DNA of 64,000 nt, from contig NZ_SLUN01000008.1 in the NCBI RefSeq assembly GCF_004340685.1, positions 93,896-157,895 on the forward strand, written 5' to 3'. Below the pieces are notes generated by a model. That model saw only the letters and a program-made list of their open reading frames with translations. It made no database searches and was not told the origin of the DNA. Each line of letters starts with the position of its first letter. Position 1 is the stretch's first letter. The DNA is from Hydrogenispora ethanolica (GTDB taxonomy: Bacteria > Bacillota > UBA4882 > UBA8346). Below are positions 26,868-35,755 of the stretch, piece by piece. The translations under genes were made by a program, and so were the position numbers.

Positions 26868-27752
26868 ATGCAATTCGACAATTACCGACTCATCATCAGT
26901 GATCTCGATGGAACTCTGGTCGCATACGGTTCCGATCGAGTATCTCCGAATGTGAAAACTACGATACATCGCTTGCAGGAACAAGGGATTCTCTTCACAA
27001 TCGCTACCGGGAGAAGCTGGAAGCAAACCCGTTCCATAGCCCGGGAGCTCGGGGTAACCGTTCCGGTAATTTTGCAGGCCGGAGCCATCGTTTTCGATCC
27101 TCAAACCGAACGGGTCATTCGCCAAATTTATTTGCGTCATGGTATCGACGAACAGCTCCGGGAAATTTTGGACGGCGATGATATCGATCAGTTTTGTCTG
27201 GATGAGGGTGGCGCGTATTATGCCGGCAACGTCAATACTCAGGGCGGAAAGTGGTTGCATGAGCGCAGCGGCGAACCATGTTTTCTCGGTGCCGCTCCAA
27301 CCAGGCCGGTGGTCAAACATTTTTTCACCGGACCGGAACAGTCCATAAAACGCTTGGCGATGCAAATTCATCAAACGATCAAGCCTAAGCCGAATATGAT
27401 TCTATGGCCTCCGGATCAGGAAACCTATGACTGGTCTCTGGAGATATTCGATCCGGCAGCATCCAAAGGACAAGCTTTACAATGGCTCGCCCCGCAACTT
27501 GCAATCCGCTTGAAACAAATTCTGGCTTTCGGGGATGGATTTAACGATCTTGATATGTTGCAACACGCCGGATTGGGCGTAGCCATGGAAGGAGCGCCGG
27601 ATCTGGTCCGGATCAAATCCGACTTCGTCATCCCCGGACCGGAAAAGGAAGGAATTGTCCGTTTCCTGAACGGTGAGATTGCCGGTTCATCATACCGGAA
27701 ACCACTGTTCAAACGGTTCATGGGCGCATTCTTCTCCAATTCCAAATTTTGA
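26868..27752 (+). CDS. HAD-superfamily Cof-type phosphatase
   Basis: The 294-residue cytoplasmic enzyme has HAD motif I SDLDGTL with nucleophile D12 and acid/base D14. Motif II lies at TIATGRSW, and motif III/IV at FGDGFNDLDML. A large cap domain sits between them (type IIB, Cof family). These enzymes dephosphorylate sugar phosphates or flavin intermediates, and the substrate is unknown. GGAAAGGAG precedes ATG 26868. An upstream frame to 26820 has no start signal. Confidence 0.9.
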   Translation: MQFDNYRLIISDLDGTLVAYGSDRVSPNVKTTIHRLQEQGILFTIATGRSWKQTRSIARELGVTVPVILQAGAIVFDPQTERVIRQIYLRHGIDEQLREILDGDDIDQFCLDEGGAYYAGNVNTQGGKWLHERSGEPCFLGAAPTRPVVKHFFTGPEQSIKRLAMQIHQTIKPKPNMILWPPDQETYDWSLEIFDPAASKGQALQWLAPQLAIRLKQILAFGDGFNDLDMLQHAGLGVAMEGAPDLVRIKSDFVIPGPEKEGIVRFLNGEIAGSSYRKPLFKRFMGAFFSNSKF

Positions 27753-27812
27753 TGATGATTGCCGGAATTATTCGTTTGAAACGTATGGCTCAACCGAGGT
27801 AGGAGGATAAAT

Positions 27813-28475
27813 ATGGTTTTTGATTTTCACACCCATACTTTTTTAAGCGACGGGGCATTGTTGCCGATGGAATTAATCCGGCGTGCCGCGGTCAACGGCT
27901 ATCAGGCGATCGGAGTAACCGATCATGCCGCTCCCAGTAATATGGAACGGGTAATTGCCGAGTTAACCAAGGACTGTAAACTGGCGGAGAAATATTGGCC
28001 GATTCAAGCGATTCCCGGAGTTGAACTGACGCATGTTCCGGCCGGCAGTATTCCGGAATTGGCTGCCGAGGCCCGCCGTTTGGGCGCGCGGTTAGTCGTG
28101 GTTCACGGAGAAACCCTGGTGGAGCCGGTTGAACCGGGGACCAATCTGGCGGCTGCCGGCTGCAAAGACGTAGATATCTTGGCCCATCCCGGTCTGCTTT
28201 CTTTGGAAGCGGCTCGTCTGGCTGCTCAAAACGGCGTTTTCGTCGAGATTACCGCTCGGGGTGGTCATAATGTAGGCAACGGACATGTAGTTCGGATCGG
28301 GCGAGCGGCAGGGGTTAAGTTTGTCATCGATTCCGATACACACGACCCGGAGAACTTGTTGACCGATGGATGGGCACAGACGGTGGCCCGGGGTGCCGGG
28401 TTAGACGATGCTGAAGTGACGGCGGCGCTTCAGACCAATCCCTTACAGCTCATTGAGCGGATTCATGGCCGCTAA
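27813..28475 (+). CDS. PHP-domain phosphoesterase
   Basis: The 220-residue protein has PHP metal motifs: FHTHTFLSDG at the start, GVTDHAA, GVELTH, VHGE, LAHPG and SDTHDP near the end. PHP proteins hydrolyse phosphate esters using a trinuclear metal centre, as in histidinol phosphatase. Substrate unknown. TAGGAGGATAAAT precedes the ATG. Confidence 0.88.
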   Translation: MVFDFHTHTFLSDGALLPMELIRRAAVNGYQAIGVTDHAAPSNMERVIAELTKDCKLAEKYWPIQAIPGVELTHVPAGSIPELAAEARRLGARLVVVHGETLVEPVEPGTNLAAAGCKDVDILAHPGLLSLEAARLAAQNGVFVEITARGGHNVGNGHVVRIGRAAGVKFVIDSDTHDPENLLTDGWAQTVARGAGLDDAEVTAALQTNPLQLIERIHGR

Positions 28476-28519
28476 ATTCTTAAATATCAGAGCCGATCGT
28501 TAAATTTTGGATTTACTGG

Positions 28520-28548
28520 TTGAAATTTCGGATGAGTTCGCATATAAT
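28520..28548 (+). promoter_or_regulatory. SigA promoter of the T-box transcript
   Basis: TTGAAA, a 17-bp spacer and TATAAT. The -10 box ends about 30 nt before the conserved leader sequence. Confidence 0.8.
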
Positions 28549-28570
28549 GTATTACAATATATGTTGAAAG

Positions 28571-28894
28571 ACAATGATCAAGGAAAGTACTCTGTGGAGT
28601 TCCTTTAGAGAGAAAGGGTCACCGGCTGCAAACCCTTTTAGGATTGAATCAGGGGAAGTTCCCTTGGGAGTTGGCCGCTGAAAAGGCGGAGTTTGACCGC
28701 AGGTTATTTTGAATGCGGTCAAGCGACCCGATTAGGTTGGCCCGGAAGCCCGCCGTTAACAGGGATAGGGTATCGAAAGAACAGTTTTCCGTACCCGAGA
28801 GCGAGTCAGTGTATGACTAAAATGGGTGGTACCGCGGAATTTGGCCCACGTTTCGTCCCAATCGAAGGGATGGATCGTGGGCTAATATTTTTTT
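28571..28894 (+). promoter_or_regulatory. T-box riboswitch, probable specifier UUC (Phe)
   Basis: The conserved T-box core ATGGGTGGTACCGCGG is at 28822-28837 and pairs with uncharged tRNA 3' end. Stem I shows AGTA (28586-28589), the AGAGAG bulge and the GGCTG loop. Stem base CAAGG (28579-28583) pairs with CCTTG (28662-28666), and CTCTG (28590-28594) with CAGGG (28650-28654). This places GAAG-TTC in the specifier loop, with UUC at 28659-28661. The terminator arms are GCCCACG (28844-28850) and CGTGGGC (28876-28882), followed by seven T residues. The leader should allow aroF expression when tRNA-Phe is uncharged. The specifier call rests on my manual pairing. Confidence 0.92.
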
Positions 28895-28907
28895 GGAGGA
28901 AAAGCGG

Positions 28908-29948
28908 ATGATCATCGTCACGAGTCAAGCCATCACTGAGGAGCAATGGGCAAATCTATGCAAACGACTGGAAGACTTGGAATTTCAGATTCATGTGATT
29001 CAAGGAGTGGAGAAGAAAGTCATTGGAGCGGTGGGCGATAAACGCCGCGTCGACTTCCGTTTTCTCGAGAACATCCCCGGCGTGGAGAAGGTAATTCCCA
29101 TCCTTAGCCCGTATAAGTTGGTTTCCCGCGAAATCAAGCCGGAAGGGACCACAATTGAAGTAGGAAAACTTAAAATCGGCGGCGGTTCGTTCGGAATTGT
29201 AGCCGGTCCATGCGCGGTGGAAAGCGAGGAACAACTGCTCCAAGCGGCGGAGGGAATTAAAGCCGCCGGTGGGGATGGACTCCGGGGAGGTGCTTTTAAA
29301 CCCCGTACTTCTCCATACAGCTTCCAGGGGCTTGAAGAAGAAGGATTGAAATTATTGGCCAAAGCCCGGGAGAAGACCGGTTTGCCGGTCATCACCGAGC
29401 TGATGAACCTGACTGAATTGGATTTGGTGGAGGAGTATACCGATATCATCCAGATCGGCGCGCGCAATATGCAGAATTTTGGATTACTGCGGGCGGTAGG
29501 CCGGTGCTCCAAACCGGTATTATTGAAACGGGGTCTCGCGGCAACCATTGAAGAGTGGCTGATGGCCGCCGAATACATTATGGCGGAGGGAAATCACCAA
29601 GTCATCCTGTGTGAGCGGGGTATCCGCACTTTTGAAACGGCAACCCGGAATACTCTGGATTTAAGCGCTGTACCGCTCGTGAAGAGCCTTACCCATCTCC
29701 CGGTAGTGGTCGATCCAAGCCACGGGACGGGGAAACGAAAACTGGTGCTACCGATGGCAAAAGCGGCGGTGGTCTCCGGGGCCGACGGTTTATTAATCGA
29801 GGTCCATCCCGATCCGGCTCACGCCTGGAGCGATGGAGAGCAATCATTGGATATCCCGGATTTTCAACGGTTGGTAGGTTCGGTGCGGCAGTTGGTGAAA
29901 TGGCGTGAAGCGGACGACTCGGTTTCAGCCGCCACCGCGCAAGGATGA
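28908..29948 (+). CDS. aroF: 3-deoxy-7-phosphoheptulonate (DAHP) synthase
   Basis: The 346-residue enzyme condenses phosphoenolpyruvate and erythrose 4-phosphate, the first step of aromatic amino acid synthesis. It is the type I-beta form: an N-terminal ferredoxin-like regulatory domain of about 70 residues precedes the TIM barrel. Barrel marks are [54 protein letters not shown] and [10 protein letters not shown]. The extra domain binds an aromatic effector in known cases. ATG 28908 follows GGAGGAAA, inside the T-box expression platform. Confidence 0.96.
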   Translation: MIIVTSQAITEEQWANLCKRLEDLEFQIHVIQGVEKKVIGAVGDKRRVDFRFLENIPGVEKVIPILSPYKLVSREIKPEGTTIEVGKLKIGGGSFGIVAGPCAVESEEQLLQAAEGIKAAGGDGLRGGAFKPRTSPYSFQGLEEEGLKLLAKAREKTGLPVITELMNLTELDLVEEYTDIIQIGARNMQNFGLLRAVGRCSKPVLLKRGLAATIEEWLMAAEYIMAEGNHQVILCERGIRTFETATRNTLDLSAVPLVKSLTHLPVVVDPSHGTGKRKLVLPMAKAAVVSGADGLLIEVHPDPAHAWSDGEQSLDIPDFQRLVGSVRQLVKWREADDSVSAATAQG

Positions 29949-30037
29949 TATCTGTTTCAAAAATATTTTATGCTTTTTTATATGTGAACCGTGACTGGCG
30001 AAATGCATTGGAGTATTCGCCGCGACCTAAGAAACTA

Positions 30038-30067
30038 TTGCGACGCTTAACGTACCGGTGGTATAAT
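30038..30067 (+). promoter_or_regulatory. Promoter of the zinc-ribbon gene
   Basis: TTGCGA, an 18-bp spacer and TATAAT. It supports a GTG start at 30113 rather than a longer upstream frame. Confidence 0.6.
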
Positions 30068-30112
30068 GAGGGCGATCGTGGTGATTATGATAATGCAAGC
30101 GAGGCGATACGG

Positions 30113-30400
30113 GTGGCATTTCAGGACAAGACTTTACAATGCGTTGATTGTGGGGCGGAATTCGTATTTACCGCTGGAGAACAAGAGTTCTATGCCAGCA
30201 AGGGTTTTACGAACGAACCAAGGCGTTGCGGCAGTTGTCGGTCAGCCCGGAAACAGCAGGGACGGGATGGCGAACAAAGTCGAGCGCGAGAGATGTATGA
30301 TGTGGTCTGCGCCGATTGCGGCGCGCCTACTCAGGTTCCCTTCAAACCGCGCGAGGATCGTCCGGTTTATTGTCGGGACTGCTTCCAACGCCATAAATAA
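30113..30400 (+). CDS. Double zinc-ribbon protein
   Basis: The 95-residue protein has CxxC pairs at 10/13 and 39/42 (CVDC..CGSC), with the intervening FVFTAGEQEFYASKGF, plus a second set at 66/69 and 87/90 (CADC..CRDC). Each set probably binds one zinc. This is the common probable zinc-binding domain protein of Bacillota, whose function is unknown. The frame continues upstream to 29945 over the aroF stop, but the internal promoter and the family-typical start (MAFQDKTL) favour GTG 30113. Confidence 0.87.
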   Translation: MAFQDKTLQCVDCGAEFVFTAGEQEFYASKGFTNEPRRCGSCRSARKQQGRDGEQSRAREMYDVVCADCGAPTQVPFKPREDRPVYCRDCFQRHK

Positions 30401-30411
30401 TGCGTAGCCTT

Positions 30412-30435
30412 AACCCTCCTTCGGGAGGGTTTTTT
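30412..30435 (+). terminator. Terminator of the zinc-ribbon gene
   Basis: Stem AACCCTCC with GGAGGGTT and tetraloop TTCG, followed by T residues. Confidence 0.9.
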
Positions 30436-30519
30436 GTAACCCGGCATATGGGTGTGATCAAAATGTCAAGTTGTTCAGATTCCACATGAAAGATAGTTGT
30501 ATTTTGGAATGGAGGAACC

Positions 30520-31431
30520 ATGGCGGAACAGTTACTATCTTTGGCCGAAGAATGCTGGGTATATCCGGGACGGACCAATACCGGCGTTATTACGTTGGAG
30601 GACGGGCGGACCTGTCTGGTCATTGATCCCGGACAAGACCGGGATAGCGCCAGGCAATTGCAGCGATCGCTTCAGGAACTTGGCCTCGCCATCGGGGCCG
30701 TAGTTTTCACGCATGCCCACGCCGATCATTTCGGGGCGGCTCATTTTTTAAAGAGTGAGGCTCCGCTCGCCTTTTTCGCTTCCGAATTCGAAGCGGCATT
30801 AATCGAACAGCCGCTATTGGAGCCGCTTTTTTTATTTGGCGGCGCCGAACCCATCCCTGAGTTAACCCATAAGTTCCTGCTGGCCAAACCGGTGCCGATC
30901 GCCGGAAGGTTGCGCGAGGGTGTCTGGGAGCTGGGGGGCGTCCAGTTCGGCATCCGGAGCCTGCCCGGCCATTCGCCGGGACAGATCGGCATTGTTTACC
31001 GGAATATCTTGTTTGGCGGCGATGTGCTTACATTGACGCAGTTCATTGAGAAATATAAGTTCCCTTTTTACTCGGACATCGCCAAGGCCCGGCGCACGCT
31101 GGAGCTGCTTTCCGAAGCTTCCTACGACTGGCTGGTGCCCGGTCATGGCCCGCTTTTGACGCCATCACAATACCAGGCTCAAATCAGGGAGAATCTTGCT
31201 TATCTGGCGATGTTGGCCGATATGACGGAACTGATTTTAGAAGAAAAAGGGCCGTTGAGCGAGGAAGAAGTCTACGGACAAATGGCGGAGCGTTTGGCGA
31301 CGCCGCTGGTTACTCCGGTTCAATATGTTTTAAACCGGACCTTGGTACTGGCGCTTCTTAAATACCTGTACGAATTGAAGCGGATTCGTTTCTTCTTTCA
31401 AGCGAATCGATGGTTGTGGGGCAAGATATAG
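30520..31431 (+). CDS. MBL-fold metallo-hydrolase
   Basis: The 303-residue cytoplasmic protein has the metal signature HAHADH, a downstream SLPGHSPGQIG histidine, FGGDV and PGHGPLL. These residues form the dinuclear metal site of the metallo-beta-lactamase fold. The C-terminal helical region (about 215-300) resembles glyoxalase-II-like or LACTB2-like tails. Substrate is not known. GGAATGGAGGAACC precedes the ATG. It is 18 bp upstream of the next gene and probably cotranscribed. Confidence 0.9.
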   Translation: MAEQLLSLAEECWVYPGRTNTGVITLEDGRTCLVIDPGQDRDSARQLQRSLQELGLAIGAVVFTHAHADHFGAAHFLKSEAPLAFFASEFEAALIEQPLLEPLFLFGGAEPIPELTHKFLLAKPVPIAGRLREGVWELGGVQFGIRSLPGHSPGQIGIVYRNILFGGDVLTLTQFIEKYKFPFYSDIAKARRTLELLSEASYDWLVPGHGPLLTPSQYQAQIRENLAYLAMLADMTELILEEKGPLSEEEVYGQMAERLATPLVTPVQYVLNRTLVLALLKYLYELKRIRFFFQANRWLWGKI

Positions 31432-31449
31432 GATGAGAGGAGAGTTCGC

Positions 31450-31851
31450 ATGTGGCAAGAGCTGAGAGTTCCGACCCGGCAACGAACGGAACTGATTGAT
31501 CTGACGGCCCGCATCCAGTCCGAGCTGGACCGGGTTAATGTTCGAAATGGGGTTTGCTACTGTTTTGTTCCCCATACCACCGCCGGCATCACGATGAACG
31601 AGAACGCCGACCCCGATGTGGTCCGCGATATTCTGGTCACGCTTGAAAAGTTGGTGCCGCGCCATGGCGATTACCGGCATGGCGAGGGCAACTCGGACGC
31701 CCATCTGAAGGCGTCGCTATTGGGCTTTTCCTGCATGGTTCCGGTGGAGGATGGCCGCTTGGCGCTTGGCACCTGGCAAGGGATTTATTTTTGCGAATTT
31801 GACGGTCCGCGCAACCGGAAAGTCCGGATCGGTTTTTTATCCCAAGGTTAG
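31450..31851 (+). CDS. YjbQ/UPF0047 family protein
   Basis: The 133-residue protein has family marks CYCFVPHTTAGITMNENADPDV, HGEGNSDAHLKASLLG and LGTWQGIYFCEFDGPR. YjbQ proteins form a small beta-rich metal-binding fold and have weak thiamin-phosphate synthase activity. The true role is not settled. GAGAGGAGAG precedes the ATG. Its TAG stop forms the left end of repeat copy F. Confidence 0.92.
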   Translation: MWQELRVPTRQRTELIDLTARIQSELDRVNVRNGVCYCFVPHTTAGITMNENADPDVVRDILVTLEKLVPRHGDYRHGEGNSDAHLKASLLGFSCMVPVEDGRLALGTWQGIYFCEFDGPRNRKVRIGFLSQG

Positions 31852-31902
31852 AAGCGTTGTGATAAACCCCGTCCGAAGGCCGGGGTGTTCACAAAAGCTC
31901 AG
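31849..31902 (+). mobile_element. MITE-like element, truncated copy F
   Basis: The first 54 bp of the element (TAGAAGCGTTGTGATAAA to AAAAGCTCAG) are present and then the match stops. It provides the stop codon of the YjbQ gene. Confidence 0.78.
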
Positions 31903-31911
31903 TATCAGAGG

Positions 31912-31952
31912 AAAGAGCGGGGTACTGTCGCAACGATACCCCGCTCTTTTTT
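31912..31952. terminator. Bidirectional terminator between convergent genes
   Basis: A 13-bp perfect stem (AAAGAGCGGGGTA with TACCCCGCTCTTT) with T runs on both strands, between the YjbQ gene and the LysM gene. Confidence 0.9.
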
Positions 31953-34413
31953 AGGAAGACAGGAATTCAAGCGTCGCCGCCAGGCCATTCAAGTGGTTTC
32001 GGTCGGCCCAGAGCACGAAAAAGTTATAGGTCTGCCCGCTAATCTCGACTGGCCGCGGATATCGGACGATCACCGCGGCTTGTTGTTTCATCTCCGCCGG
32101 CTGGTCGGAAGAGGGCAGAATGGAGCAGGCCTCCTGACCGTCGACGGTGGTCCGGTTGACTGTAGGATTGCTGCCATAGGGTTTTAAATTTTGGAAGGCT
32201 TCATTCCGGCACATTTCTTCCAGCGAAGTTATGCCGCTTCCGGCGGCCGAAACTTGGAAGAAGCCACTGGAACCCTCATACCGTTCATCGCTAACCCGCT
32301 GCCAACCCGCGGGGTATAGCAAGACGACTCCAAACTGCCGGTTGGTGTAGATGAGGCGGCGTTTCGGAATGCAAATCTGTTCTCCGATTCGCAAACGGTC
32401 GGGCTGGAGACCGGGATTTTCAAGCAGGATGGCTTCGAACGTAGTATTGAACCGTCGGGCGATCGTATTTAGGGTATCCCCGGCTTGAATGGTATAACGT
32501 TCGTCCCCGTCGGCGCAGGGCCTCAATATTTGGCCCGGAACACAGATGGATTGCCCAATTTGTAAGGCGTTAGCGTCTAGGCCGGGGTTTACACGAAGAA
32601 TTGCGTTGACGGAGGTGTTGAACCGCTGCGCCAGCGCATACAACGTATCGCCGGGTTGAACGTTGTAAGCTGATGAACCGTCCGGGCAAGCCGCCGGAGG
32701 CTGAGGCTGGGCCGTACCGGGGATGCAAATGGATTGGCCGATCTGCAGACGATTCGGATCTAGATCCGGATTTGCTTGGACGATAGCATCCACCGAAGTT
32801 TGGTGTGCTTGGGCCAGACTGTACAGTGTGTCGCCGGATTGGACGATATAGGCCGAGGTTCCCGTGGGGCAACTGGTCGGCGCGGAGCCAGGGATGCAGA
32901 GCGACTGGCCGATCTGCAAAGCGTTGGGGTTAATACCCGGATTGGCCCTGAGAATGGCGTCGACCGTAGTCCGGTATTTTTGAGCCAGAAGATAGAGAGT
33001 ATCGCCGGAGCGGATCGTGTAAGCGAAGGTGCCAATGGTGCAGGAAATAGCTTCGGCGAAATCGCCATGAAAAGTTTCCGGTGCAGTTTCCTCTCTGAGA
33101 GTTCCTCCCGCAGCGGTGCCGGGAAGGCAAATCCGCTGCCCGATCCGTAAACGATCGGGATCGAGTCCGGGGTTGGCGGCGAGAATCTCCGCGATGGTGG
33201 TATTATATTCCTGAGCCAGCGCGTAGACTGTATCCCCGGCTTGAATGGTATAACTGGCGCCGGGGCAGGGACCGGTGGGCGGCGCTGGCACGGACGGAGT
33301 GGGAGGAATGCAAATCCGTTGTCCAACCCGCAAAAGATTGGGATTGAGCCCGGGGTTGGCGTTGATAATGGCCTCGACGGTGGTATTATACCTTTGCGCT
33401 AGATTATAAAGCAGATCTCCGGCCCGGAGCGTATAAGTCGTCGAGCCACTGGGACAGGCCGCGGCAGGTGTCACCGGGGGCGGAGTGCCCGGAATGCAAA
33501 TCTTCCGGCCTACTTGGAGGTTATTGGGATCAAGTCCGGAGTTGGCGCTGGTGATGGCTTGAACCGTGGTATCATACGCTTGAGCGAGCGCATAAAGCGT
33601 ATCGCCGGCTTGAATGGTATGACTCGTGGAACCACTCGGGCAAGCCGTAACGGGCGGCGTAGGCGTAGACAGGGGTCCGGGAATGCAAATCGTCTGTCCC
33701 AACTGTAGACTATTAGGGTTGATTCCCGGGTTGGCCCGGATTATCGCATCGGTTGTCGTGCGATACCGTTGGGCCAGGGAGTAAAAAGTATCACCGGCCT
33801 TCACAGTGTAGGAGAAAGTCCCGGTCGGGCAGGTGTTAACCTCGGGATTGGCGGTCGCGGACTTTTCGGTTTGATCCGGCGCCGGAGCCGGAGCAGTATT
33901 ACCGGGGATGCAAATAGTTTGGCCAATCAAAAGCGCCTCGGAATTCAGTCCGGGATTGGCCGAGGCGATCGCATCCGCCGTGGTGTTAAAACGAACCGCT
34001 AGATTATAAAATGTATCCCCCGCCTTGATGGTATAGGCACTGGTGCCTTCGGGACAAACCGCGGGCGGGACCGCCAGCGGGATGCAGATGACCTGGCCGA
34101 CTCGGAGCCGGTTCGGATCGATGCTGGGGTTGGCTTCTTCCAGATCATCCACGGAAAGCTTGAAAGTCCGGGCAATTTTATACAGCGTGTCTCCGCTTTT
34201 AACAGTATAATAGTTCTTTTCCGGGCAGGCAGGATGAGTCGGTTCGCGCGGAATGCAGATGACTTGGCCGACTTGAAGCGCGTTGGGGTTGACATTCGGA
34301 TTGGCGGCACTGATCGCCGCAACGGTGGTTTTGTATTCTTGGGCCAGTCTGTAGAAGGTATCCCCGGCTTTAATGGTGTAAGCTGTCGTTCCGGGGGGGC
34401 ATTGTCGAGCCAT
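31951..34413 (-). CDS. Protein with eleven LysM domains and a C-terminal beta domain
   Basis: The 820-residue protein has no signal peptide. Eleven LysM repeats fill residues 1 to about 680. Each carries the pattern Y-T-I-x-A-G-D-T-x-Y-x-L-A and ends in G-Q-x-I-C-I-P, joined by proline-rich linkers starting CP. LysM domains bind GlcNAc-containing glycans. The last 135 residues (from LIYTNRQFGVVLLYPAGW) resemble a PsbP-like or lipoprotein-type beta domain. A cysteine near each end of every repeat may form disulfides. It could be a spore-coat or cortex protein like SafA, exported through mother-cell lysis, but this is inference. GAGGTGATC precedes the ATG. Confidence 0.85.
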   Translation of the reverse strand: MARQCPPGTTAYTIKAGDTFYRLAQEYKTTVAAISAANPNVNPNALQVGQVICIPREPTHPACPEKNYYTVKSGDTLYKIARTFKLSVDDLEEANPSIDPNRLRVGQVICIPLAVPPAVCPEGTSAYTIKAGDTFYNLAVRFNTTADAIASANPGLNSEALLIGQTICIPGNTAPAPAPDQTEKSATANPEVNTCPTGTFSYTVKAGDTFYSLAQRYRTTTDAIIRANPGINPNSLQLGQTICIPGPLSTPTPPVTACPSGSTSHTIQAGDTLYALAQAYDTTVQAITSANSGLDPNNLQVGRKICIPGTPPPVTPAAACPSGSTTYTLRAGDLLYNLAQRYNTTVEAIINANPGLNPNLLRVGQRICIPPTPSVPAPPTGPCPGASYTIQAGDTVYALAQEYNTTIAEILAANPGLDPDRLRIGQRICLPGTAAGGTLREETAPETFHGDFAEAISCTIGTFAYTIRSGDTLYLLAQKYRTTVDAILRANPGINPNALQIGQSLCIPGSAPTSCPTGTSAYIVQSGDTLYSLAQAHQTSVDAIVQANPDLDPNRLQIGQSICIPGTAQPQPPAACPDGSSAYNVQPGDTLYALAQRFNTSVNAILRVNPGLDANALQIGQSICVPGQILRPCADGDERYTIQAGDTLNTIARRFNTTFEAILLENPGLQPDRLRIGEQICIPKRRLIYTNRQFGVVLLYPAGWQRVSDERYEGSSGFFQVSAAGSGITSLEEMCRNEAFQNLKPYGSNPTVNRTTVDGQEACSILPSSDQPAEMKQQAAVIVRYPRPVEISGQTYNFFVLWADRNHLNGLAATLEFLSS

Positions 34414-34579
34414 CTCGGGATCACCTCTTTTGATACATAGATCTTGATACTACAGTATACTGGCGGATGGCCCAAACTGTGCCAAAAACCTGTGTTTCCC
34501 ACGGTCGACCCAATGACCTCCGGTCGATGCCCGGGAGTGTGCATCAGAAAAAAAGTCCATCTTTGGATAGGTTTTTCTC

Positions 34580-34608
34580 TTGCCTTTTCACTCAGGATAT
34601 TGTACAAT
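34580..34608 (+). promoter_or_regulatory. SigA promoter of tRNA-Arg
   Basis: TTGCCT, a 17-bp spacer and TACAAT, 15 bp before the tRNA. Confidence 0.7.
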
Positions 34609-34623
34609 AATCCTACTGACTGA

Positions 34624-34698
34624 GCGCCCGTAGCTCAGGGGATAGAGCACTGGCCTCCGGAGCCAGGTGCACAGGTTCGATTCCTGTCGGGCGCACCA
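34624..34698 (+). tRNA. tRNA-Arg (CCG)
   Basis: The cloverleaf is complete: acceptor GCGCCCG with CGGGCGC, anticodon CCG in CTCCGGA, and T-loop GGTTCGATTCC. CCA is encoded. Confidence 0.97.
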
Positions 34699-34713
34699 TA
34701 CAAAGAAATTGAT

Positions 34714-34746
34714 ATGACAGCCTTTTCGGCTGTCATTTTGTTTTTA
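34714..34746 (+). terminator. Terminator of tRNA-Arg
   Basis: A 9-bp stem (ATGACAGCC with GGCTGTCAT) is followed by TTTTGTTTTT. Confidence 0.85.
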
Positions 34747-34829
34747 TAAACAACGGTTCATCGTGCTTGTGCGAGCGTCTCAGCGGGTATCTTATTCCTC
34801 CGTTCCGGGGGTGGGAAGGGAGAAGTGCA

Positions 34830-34877
34830 ATGAAAAACCCGGGTCGGGAACAAAAACGGCCCGAAGACGTTAAATAA
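34830..34877 (+). CDS. Possible 15-residue peptide
   Basis: ATG 34830 opens a 15-codon frame (MKNPGREQKRPEDVK) after GGGAGAAG. A hairpin (GGAGAG with CTCTCC) and a longer inverted repeat at 34941-34972 follow. The peptide is short and I know no family, so it may be spurious. Confidence 0.2.
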   Translation: MKNPGREQKRPEDVK

Positions 34878-34988
34878 AGTAAGGAGAGTGAGACCAGGCT
34901 CTCCGGGCAAGCGCATACCCCCATTACCTCCTTTTTGAAGCCCGGCGATTGGGTAAAATTATCAGTCGCCGGGTTGTTCTATTCCGCC

Positions 34989-35426
34989 TCATTCCTTCCA
35001 GGCCGTGAATCCGCGAACTGTGCCATCGGCGTTTTTTTGACGTAAAAAATTATAGGTCCAATGGGTTCCGATGAAGTAGACAATCTCGGTCCCAGCGGAG
35101 GCCTTTTTAATGTGCGGAGTCGTATCGGAGAGCTGCATGGGATGATCGATGTCTTTGATCGCTTTGAGCATTGCTCCCAGGACGGTGCCTTCATCCGGGG
35201 GGAGGGGAGTTGGCGAGAAGCGGAAAATGAATTTGCCGTCTTGGCGTGAATAGGAGTAGGGATAATCGAGATAGCTGCCTTGATGCTCCTTTTGGGCTGC
35301 GGTTTGAGCCTGACTCGCCGGCCGGGCGTTTCGGGGAGAAGCGCTGATCACGGCGAGGAAGGTCAAAACGATGACAATTCCCGCCAAAAGTAGAAACGAT
35401 TCGTTCCTCTCTTGATTGGCTGACAA
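34989..35426 (-). CDS. Membrane-anchored protein of unknown function
   Basis: The 145-residue protein has one N-terminal membrane anchor (FLLLAGIVIVLTFLAVISA) and then an extracytoplasmic soluble domain with YSYSRQDGKFIFRFSPTPLP and YFIGTHWTYNFLRQ. I recognise no family. TTG 35426 follows a GGGGGTGAG site; GTG 35441 is an alternative. A complete terminator (35444-35468) lies just upstream of the ribosome site. An inverted repeat at 34941-34972 just after the stop may end the transcript, though it lacks a T tract. Confidence 0.6.
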   Translation of the reverse strand: MSANQERNESFLLLAGIVIVLTFLAVISASPRNARPASQAQTAAQKEHQGSYLDYPYSYSRQDGKFIFRFSPTPLPPDEGTVLGAMLKAIKDIDHPMQLSDTTPHIKKASAGTEIVYFIGTHWTYNFLRQKNADGTVRGFTAWKE

Positions 35427-35443
35427 TGAGCTCACCCCCACAT

Positions 35444-35468
35444 AAAAAAAACGGCCGCGCGGGCCGTT
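35444..35468 (-). terminator. Terminator hairpin upstream of the membrane-anchored protein gene
   Basis: On the minus strand AACGGCC, a loop and GGCCGTT lead directly into a run of eight T residues. Transcription coming from higher coordinates would stop here. Only about 10 nt separate it from the next ribosome site. Confidence 0.8.
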
Positions 35469-35658
35469 ATTGAAATATCATGTTGGAAAGTTCAGCCCTT
35501 TTTTGGAGCTTCAGAAACTGATCCGAGTTTTCGTGGTTTCAAATTGTGAGCTATTTTTTATCGAGTGAAATAATATTACCGAGGATTTCTGTAAATCTCA
35601 TCAGAATCCTGCCGGATGTTGGAAATAAGTTGCCGAATCAACGGAATTTTCCCAAGTG

Positions 35659-35700
35659 AAAAGGGCCGTCCCGGCAAGTAGACTCCGGGACGGCCCTTTT
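35659..35700. terminator. Terminator of the zinc-ribbon membrane protein gene
   Basis: A 16-bp perfect stem (AAAAGGGCCGTCCCGG with its complement) with a 10-nt loop and A/T runs on both sides. Confidence 0.92.
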
Positions 35701-35755
35701 GGTTCGGAAAGGCGTGCTTTCACTGATTTGATTTGCTTTCCGACCCGCGCCTGCG

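Noticed and set aside
29945..30112. N-terminal extension of the zinc-ribbon protein over the aroF stop
   Set aside because: A promoter lies inside, and the family normally starts at the GTG at 30113.
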